Below are positions 13,668-17,400 of a DNA stretch of 17,400 nt, piece after piece. Within the stretch, counting starts at the first letter, position 1, and each line of letters opens with the position of its first letter. The position numbers were made by a program, and so were the translations under genes. The notes under the pieces are model-generated. The model searched no databases. It was not told where the DNA came from and saw only the letters and a program-made list of their open reading frames with translations. Origin of the DNA: a bacterium (GTDB lineage: Bacteria > Babelota > Babeliae > Babelales > RVW-14); assembly GCA_023249935.1 (NCBI GenBank), contig JAHFBQ010000025.1, positions 1 to 17,400 of the forward strand, in the 5' to 3' direction.

Positions 13668-15512
13668 TTACATATCAGCCTGAATAACACCTGTCATCAG
13701 CTGGTGATAATAGGCCGAACGACTCGCCAGCTCTTTATGAGGGTAGAAAGTAAGCATTTTCTCCCCTGCAAGCAAAGAACAGTCAAGAATTCCTACCGCC
13801 TGATCAATCGTTTTGAGCCTATGAGCAATAACAAAGGTTGCACAAGTCTGAGCCAAGGTCACAATCATGTCAGTAATAGCTCGCTCACTAATTTCATCTA
13901 GACTACTTGTTGGTTCATCAATCAGCAAAAGTGACGGCTTGTAATACCGTGCTCGCAAGTACAGATTGGCAAAATTCAAACGTTGCCGCTGTCCGCCAGA
14001 CATTGTTTGCCCACCTTCACCAATCAAAGTTTCAAGTCCCTGCTTGCGTTCAAAAATATCTCGCAAGCCAACATTGCCCAACAATGTTAAAAGACTATCA
14101 TCATCACATGGGTAATCCGACGGTAGCCCAAAAAGTAAATTGTAGCGAAGCGTACCTCGCAAGTTTGACGCCGTCTGCCCCTGCAGCGCAATAAGACGTT
14201 GTCTACTCCTGTCATCAACTTGATAAATATCAACACCATTGATCAACACTTGTCCCGCAGCTGGACGAAGCTGCCCGCCAAGAAGCGCAAGTAGGGTACT
14301 CTTACCTACACCAGAAGGCCCAATGATACCATACAACTTATTTTCCTCTTGTTGTTTGATCTCTAGGGACAGAGAGTGATCATTAAAAAGTTTTGCTTGC
14401 GCATTAAAGTCAAAATAGAGGTTGCGTATGATGATTGATATATCACTCTGAGCAACAGGCACATCAATATAAGAGCCTCGCTCGAGTTCACGCAACACTG
14501 GATAACTCTGCTTGCCATAGCTCACCATAAAATTAAACAAGTCTTGAATGCGCGTCATAGACCGAAACACAATACGAAGCGGTTTTTCTATTTTAATGAT
14601 GTCATAGGTACCACGAAGATACGCAATAACAAGCGCCATTCCCACCGTCGCATTCATCACTCCTGACTTGATCCAAAAAAATACAAACGCACAAACCAAG
14701 CCAAGACTAAACAGGTAGATAAATTTTACAATATTAAACGACGTATTAAAAAGGAAGTCGACTCCTGCTTCACGCATCGCCGCTTTAATACTTTTCCCTT
14801 CCATACGAGCATTCACCTCATTACTTGCAAAAGATGATCGTATGAGATTGATTTGTACAAGATGCTCAACAAATAACCCTTTGAGTGCATCGTCGGCCTT
14901 GATGAACCGCTGCTCCTCTCCAATGGCCAATGGATTAAAAACACCGATACTCAGCCATAAAATGAGTACGAAAAGTCCTGCAACAAAGAGACTTAAAAAT
15001 GGACTATACCAGGCCAGCGAGATCAGAACGGTAATGATACTGATTGGCAATTGAATGAGATCGTAAAAAAATGTTTGCAAAAATTCTTCGTAACTTTTAC
15101 TTGCACGATCAATTTTACTTAAAATCACACCACTCACGCGATTGGCGTGATAGACCGGATCAACTTGTAATAAAAATCGATGAGCATGGTACTGAATACT
15201 GTACACAGCACGAACTTTCACCAGCGTAGCAAAAAGCCTGCCAACATATCCCCAGCAGTAAATAACTGTCCAGGCAATAAACAAATATATGAAATAATCG
15301 AACCGACGTACTGAAAAAATATATCCTAGTAATATAGCTTGAAGCGGCGTAAAAACTCCTGAAATAACTTCGCCACTCAGCCCAAATGCTAGATGTTTTT
15401 TTTGCTTTGCAATAACCAGCCACCACGCCTGCCGAAAATCTACAGGAAATAGGTTAACCCTAGAAAACATCCACCCATAAAGTACCCGTAGTCCGCTTAA
15501 CAAGCTCTTCAT
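13668..15512 (-). CDS. ABC transporter half-molecule, exporter type (TMD-NBD fusion)
   Basis: A half-transporter of 614 residues that should work as a homodimer in the inner membrane. An N-terminal ABC_membrane domain (about 30-320) shows around six hydrophobic helices. The C-terminal nucleotide-binding domain (about 355-600) has Walker A GPSGVGKST (398-406), a Q-loop glutamine near 444-446, the signature MSGGQRQRL (504-512), Walker B LLLIDEPTSSLDE (528-540) and the H-loop AHRLKT (563-568). This is the lipid/drug/peptide exporter class; the cargo cannot be told. The ATG at 15512 is preferred to the GTG at 15515 or the ATG at 15530 because AGGAGG sits seven bases upstream. It has its own promoter and terminator, and no partner half-transporter lies in the window. 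Confidence 0.93.
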   Translation of the reverse strand: MKSLLSGLRVLYGWMFSRVNLFPVDFRQAWWLVIAKQKKHLAFGLSGEVISGVFTPLQAILLGYIFSVRRFDYFIYLFIAWTVIYCWGYVGRLFATLVKVRAVYSIQYHAHRFLLQVDPVYHANRVSGVILSKIDRASKSYEEFLQTFFYDLIQLPISIITVLISLAWYSPFLSLFVAGLFVLILWLSIGVFNPLAIGEEQRFIKADDALKGLFVEHLVQINLIRSSFASNEVNARMEGKSIKAAMREAGVDFLFNTSFNIVKFIYLFSLGLVCAFVFFWIKSGVMNATVGMALVIAYLRGTYDIIKIEKPLRIVFRSMTRIQDLFNFMVSYGKQSYPVLRELERGSYIDVPVAQSDISIIIRNLYFDFNAQAKLFNDHSLSLEIKQQEENKLYGIIGPSGVGKSTLLALLGGQLRPAAGQVLINGVDIYQVDDRSRQRLIALQGQTASNLRGTLRYNLLFGLPSDYPCDDDSLLTLLGNVGLRDIFERKQGLETLIGEGGQTMSGGQRQRLNFANLYLRARYYKPSLLLIDEPTSSLDEISERAITDMIVTLAQTCATFVIAHRLKTIDQAVGILDCSLLAGEKMLTFYPHKELASRSAYYHQLMTGVIQADM

Positions 15513-15563
15513 CACACATCCTCCTGGCAATCATACCACGCTGCATCACTTTATATTTGTTGG

Positions 15564-15593
15564 AGTATAGCGAATGAGTCGAGCTCAAAACAA
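15564..15593 (-). promoter_or_regulatory. Candidate promoter of the ABC transporter gene
   Basis: On the - strand, TTGTTT (15588-15593) is followed after 18 bases by TATACT (15564-15569). It lies about 52 bases before the start codon. The intergenic stretch to the next gene shows no clear terminator. Confidence 0.45.
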
Positions 15594-15619
15594 GATTTGA
15601 TGTGTAAGGGTTTTTTGTA

Positions 15620-16876
15620 TCAACGACTAATCACAACTTCTTGAAAAGGATTACGTCGTGTATCTTCTAAGAGAAGCGCCGGCTTATTCATAAGATATTT
15701 GTTGAAGAAATCAACAACCAATTTATTTGTAATATCAATGGCCAATACAGGAGAAACCGTACCCGTATTGAGCCCAAAATACTCCAAAAAACCAAGCAAG
15801 ACCGATGCATCTTTCACCAGCGGAACATCGGTAAATGTGTTATGCCCCGCTCCGCGAAAGAACACATAGTATGCATCAGCACCAAGGTCACGAATGTTAC
15901 CGCAGAGATTGCGTATCCCAAATTTAAATATCAACTTGAGATAGTCCTCTTCTTCACGTGTCATATATTTCGCAGCAAGCTCTTTTTGAGTCATCGATAT
16001 GTTGGTAATTTTGTCTGAATTTTCGGCAACCATAACCATGTATGGCTTTTTAAAGCCCTCTTCATAATCATTACCAAATAATGGACCATCCATATTCACC
16101 GCCGCTTTCACACGCTCATCGCGACGCAGCATTTGCGTTGAAGTCGCGCCCCCCATAGAGTGCCCAAGCATTCCCAATTTATTCATATCAAGCTGGTGAT
16201 AAAACTGATTCGCTTCGTCACCAGTGACTTTATCTTGTGCAAGATTCTCAATTTGAGACAAAACAAACTGAACATCTTTCTGCCATAAGTTAATGATACA
16301 GTTATATTCTTTTACTTTATCAGGCGCGTTCCAATTAAACTTAAATGGGTAGATACGCCCATCGGGAAAAATCGAAAGACTGCAGGTAAAGGTATGATTA
16401 ATACCAAACACCACATACCCATGACTTGCAAGATTTTCTGCATGAGCAGTATGTAATGCTACCATGCTACCAAGACCGTGACACAAAATAACAACCGGAT
16501 ATTTTTGTTTGCGGCTAAGCAACGGCGCATTCTCTTGAGCATAGCATTTTATATCTACCAACAAATAATCAAGAACTACTTGTGGTACGTAAAATGATTC
16601 CATAGCCATTCGCTTCATATGCGGCATTAAGTCTGGTAGATATTGTGCGTGTGCTTTTATCGTCGTTGATTTTGTCGCCGTAGGATACCAAACCTGAATC
16701 ATAAGCTCACGATACAATGATTGATCATAAGGATCCAAACGATCTTTATCAATCATGTGGTACCGCACAGTACCAACACCATGCTCACCTGTTGGCCGTG
16801 GAAGATCATAACCAGCAAATACTTGCGCGGTTATCGCAAATAAAAATACAAAAATTATTCGGTGTATTCTGCTCAT
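15620..16876 (-). CDS. Secreted alpha/beta hydrolase, platelet-activating factor acetylhydrolase-like
   Basis: The 418 residues start with a signal peptide (MSRIHR, hydrophobic 7-20, cut near VFAG). The mature part matches the PAF-acetylhydrolase/type VIIA phospholipase A2 group: YPVVILCHGLGS (126-137) at the oxyanion region; ENLASHGYVVFGINH (147-161); the nucleophile elbow GHSMGGATS with Ser240; NMDG with the acid Asp263; and GAGHNTFTD with the base His345. Family members hydrolyse short or oxidised acyl chains from phospholipids without calcium. The substrate here is inferred, and a related polyester or general esterase is possible. The ATG at 16876 is used because the upstream alternative is a TTG (16903) and the signal peptide then starts cleanly. 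AGGA lies about ten bases upstream. Confidence 0.88.
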   Translation of the reverse strand: MSRIHRIIFVFLFAITAQVFAGYDLPRPTGEHGVGTVRYHMIDKDRLDPYDQSLYRELMIQVWYPTATKSTTIKAHAQYLPDLMPHMKRMAMESFYVPQVVLDYLLVDIKCYAQENAPLLSRKQKYPVVILCHGLGSMVALHTAHAENLASHGYVVFGINHTFTCSLSIFPDGRIYPFKFNWNAPDKVKEYNCIINLWQKDVQFVLSQIENLAQDKVTGDEANQFYHQLDMNKLGMLGHSMGGATSTQMLRRDERVKAAVNMDGPLFGNDYEEGFKKPYMVMVAENSDKITNISMTQKELAAKYMTREEEDYLKLIFKFGIRNLCGNIRDLGADAYYVFFRGAGHNTFTDVPLVKDASVLLGFLEYFGLNTGTVSPVLAIDITNKLVVDFFNKYLMNKPALLLEDTRRNPFQEVVISR

Positions 16877-16943
16877 GAAAGAAAGTCCTGCGTTGAAATT
16901 CAATGCCTAAAACCACCCCGCACCCCAGCCCAATATCGACCGC

Positions 16944-16971
16944 ATCATAGCATGTGGAGAAGTTTTCGCAA
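16944..16971 (-). promoter_or_regulatory. Extended -10 promoter of the secreted hydrolase gene
   Basis: On the - strand, TTGCGA (16966-16971) is followed after 16 bases by TATGAT (16944-16949), which is preceded by TGC (extended -10). It lies about 68 bases before the start codon. Confidence 0.55.
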
Positions 16972-16980
16972 CAACCTCAG

Positions 16981-17005
16981 ACAGAATAAAGCATCTTTAT
17001 TCTGT
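16981..17005 (-). terminator. Hairpin at the end of the cysteine dioxygenase gene
   Basis: Perfect stem of 11 pairs (16981-16991 with 16995-17005) and a three-base loop, overlapping the stop codon at 16997-16999. No T-run follows on the - strand, so termination would need another factor. It may instead protect the 3' end. Confidence 0.4.
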
Positions 17006-17400
17006 AGCGCGCTTACCATCCACGCTGTCATAGCCTAGTCCAATCCGCGTCTTCAAATGTTTCTCTTCGTCAAAAACATCACACTGAGCAAATGGTTTAG
17101 CGTACAAATGAAGCGACATTGCCGGTTTTAAGGTCTGATTTGCAACCCGATGAATTATTGCCGGACCATCTACGAAACCCTGGCCTCCAACCTGACTGTC
17201 CAGCGGCTCAACAGTAACTTCACCAGAAGCATTTTCTTTCTCAACATAATTTGTGAAATAAAGTTCTCCTGATTCAACACGCATCCAACACTTTTCACCT
17301 TCGTGACCATGGATCGGACTTATCTGATTGGGCATCCAACATAATAAGAGCACCTCATACTCAGGCCGCTTATGAAGCAAATTGCGTGTATATCGTTTTT
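16997..17400 (-). CDS. cdoA: Cysteine dioxygenase, type I (5' end beyond window)
   Basis: A mononuclear iron enzyme that oxidises L-cysteine to cysteine sulfinate. The gene is cut by the window's right edge: the reading frame stays open to base 17400, and a TTG at 17380 is internal, because the conserved YTRN motif is encoded just upstream of it (17381-17392). The iron-binding facial triad is present: HGH (codons 17309-17311 and 17303-17305) and the His of IIHRV (17150-17152). So are the Cys and Tyr of the Cys-Tyr crosslink seen in mammalian enzymes (in EKCWMRV and LHLYAKP). The Arg in YTRN corresponds to the substrate carboxylate-binding Arg60 of rat CDO; 3-mercaptopropionate dioxygenases carry Gln there, so cysteine is the likely substrate. 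The C-terminal tail is short. Confidence 0.92.
   Translation of the reverse strand, partial: KRYTRNLLHKRPEYEVLLLCWMPNQISPIHGHEGEKCWMRVESGELYFTNYVEKENASGEVTVEPLDSQVGGQGFVDGPAIIHRVANQTLKPAMSLHLYAKPFAQCDVFDEEKHLKTRIGLGYDSVDGKRATE

Noticed and set aside
1..17400. CRISPR arrays, tRNA or rRNA genes, integrase or transposase genes
   Set aside because: I looked for regular spaced repeats, cloverleaf-type sequences and transposase-like proteins and saw none. Only the palindromic element at 12276-12360 hints at mobility.

Overview
The window reads as ordinary bacterial chromosome with dense ATG/AGGAG-type genes and low-to-middling GC. It mixes conserved housekeeping genes (ribosomal protein L21, endonuclease IV, phosphohexomutase, ABC transporter) with several secreted proteins I cannot match to a family and some genes of an unusual or eukaryote-like type (pentameric ligand-gated channel, cysteine dioxygenase, PAF-acetylhydrolase-like lipase). 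This mix suggests a host-associated lineage such as Candidatus Dependentiae (TM6). That assignment is an inference from gene content, not proven by any single marker here.

Region 1 (273-4946) is a three-gene + strand operon closed by a strong terminator. It encodes a pentameric ligand-gated ion channel-like membrane protein, then a fusion of a PPP-type metallophosphatase with a type I periplasmic-binding-protein domain but no signal peptide, then a clear formamidase (FmdA/AmdA family). This is the most unusual part of the window. The layout recalls the Pseudomonas AmiC arrangement, in which a cytoplasmic PBP-fold amide sensor controls an amidase. I propose an amide-sensing and amide-using module that includes an ion channel and a phosphatase.

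Region 2 (4981-6683) starts with a leader element that aligns without gaps to the one upstream of the channel gene. It then encodes two secreted, coiled-coil proteins. Region 3 (6789-9051) is a translationally coupled pair: phosphomannomutase/phosphoglucomutase and endonuclease IV. Region 4 (9137-10822) has a promoter with a C-rich spacer, two secreted proteins of unknown function and a terminator. Region 5 (10834-11342) is a monocistronic rplU with its own promoter and terminator.

From 11330 to the end all genes lie on the - strand: a SAM methyltransferase; a gene-free stretch (12137-12479) holding hairpins and a repeat-like element; a secreted/membrane protein of unknown function; an ABC exporter half-transporter; a secreted PAF-acetylhydrolase-like esterase; and a cysteine dioxygenase that runs off the right edge. 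Most of these have a recognisable promoter or terminator of their own, so they look like single-gene units.
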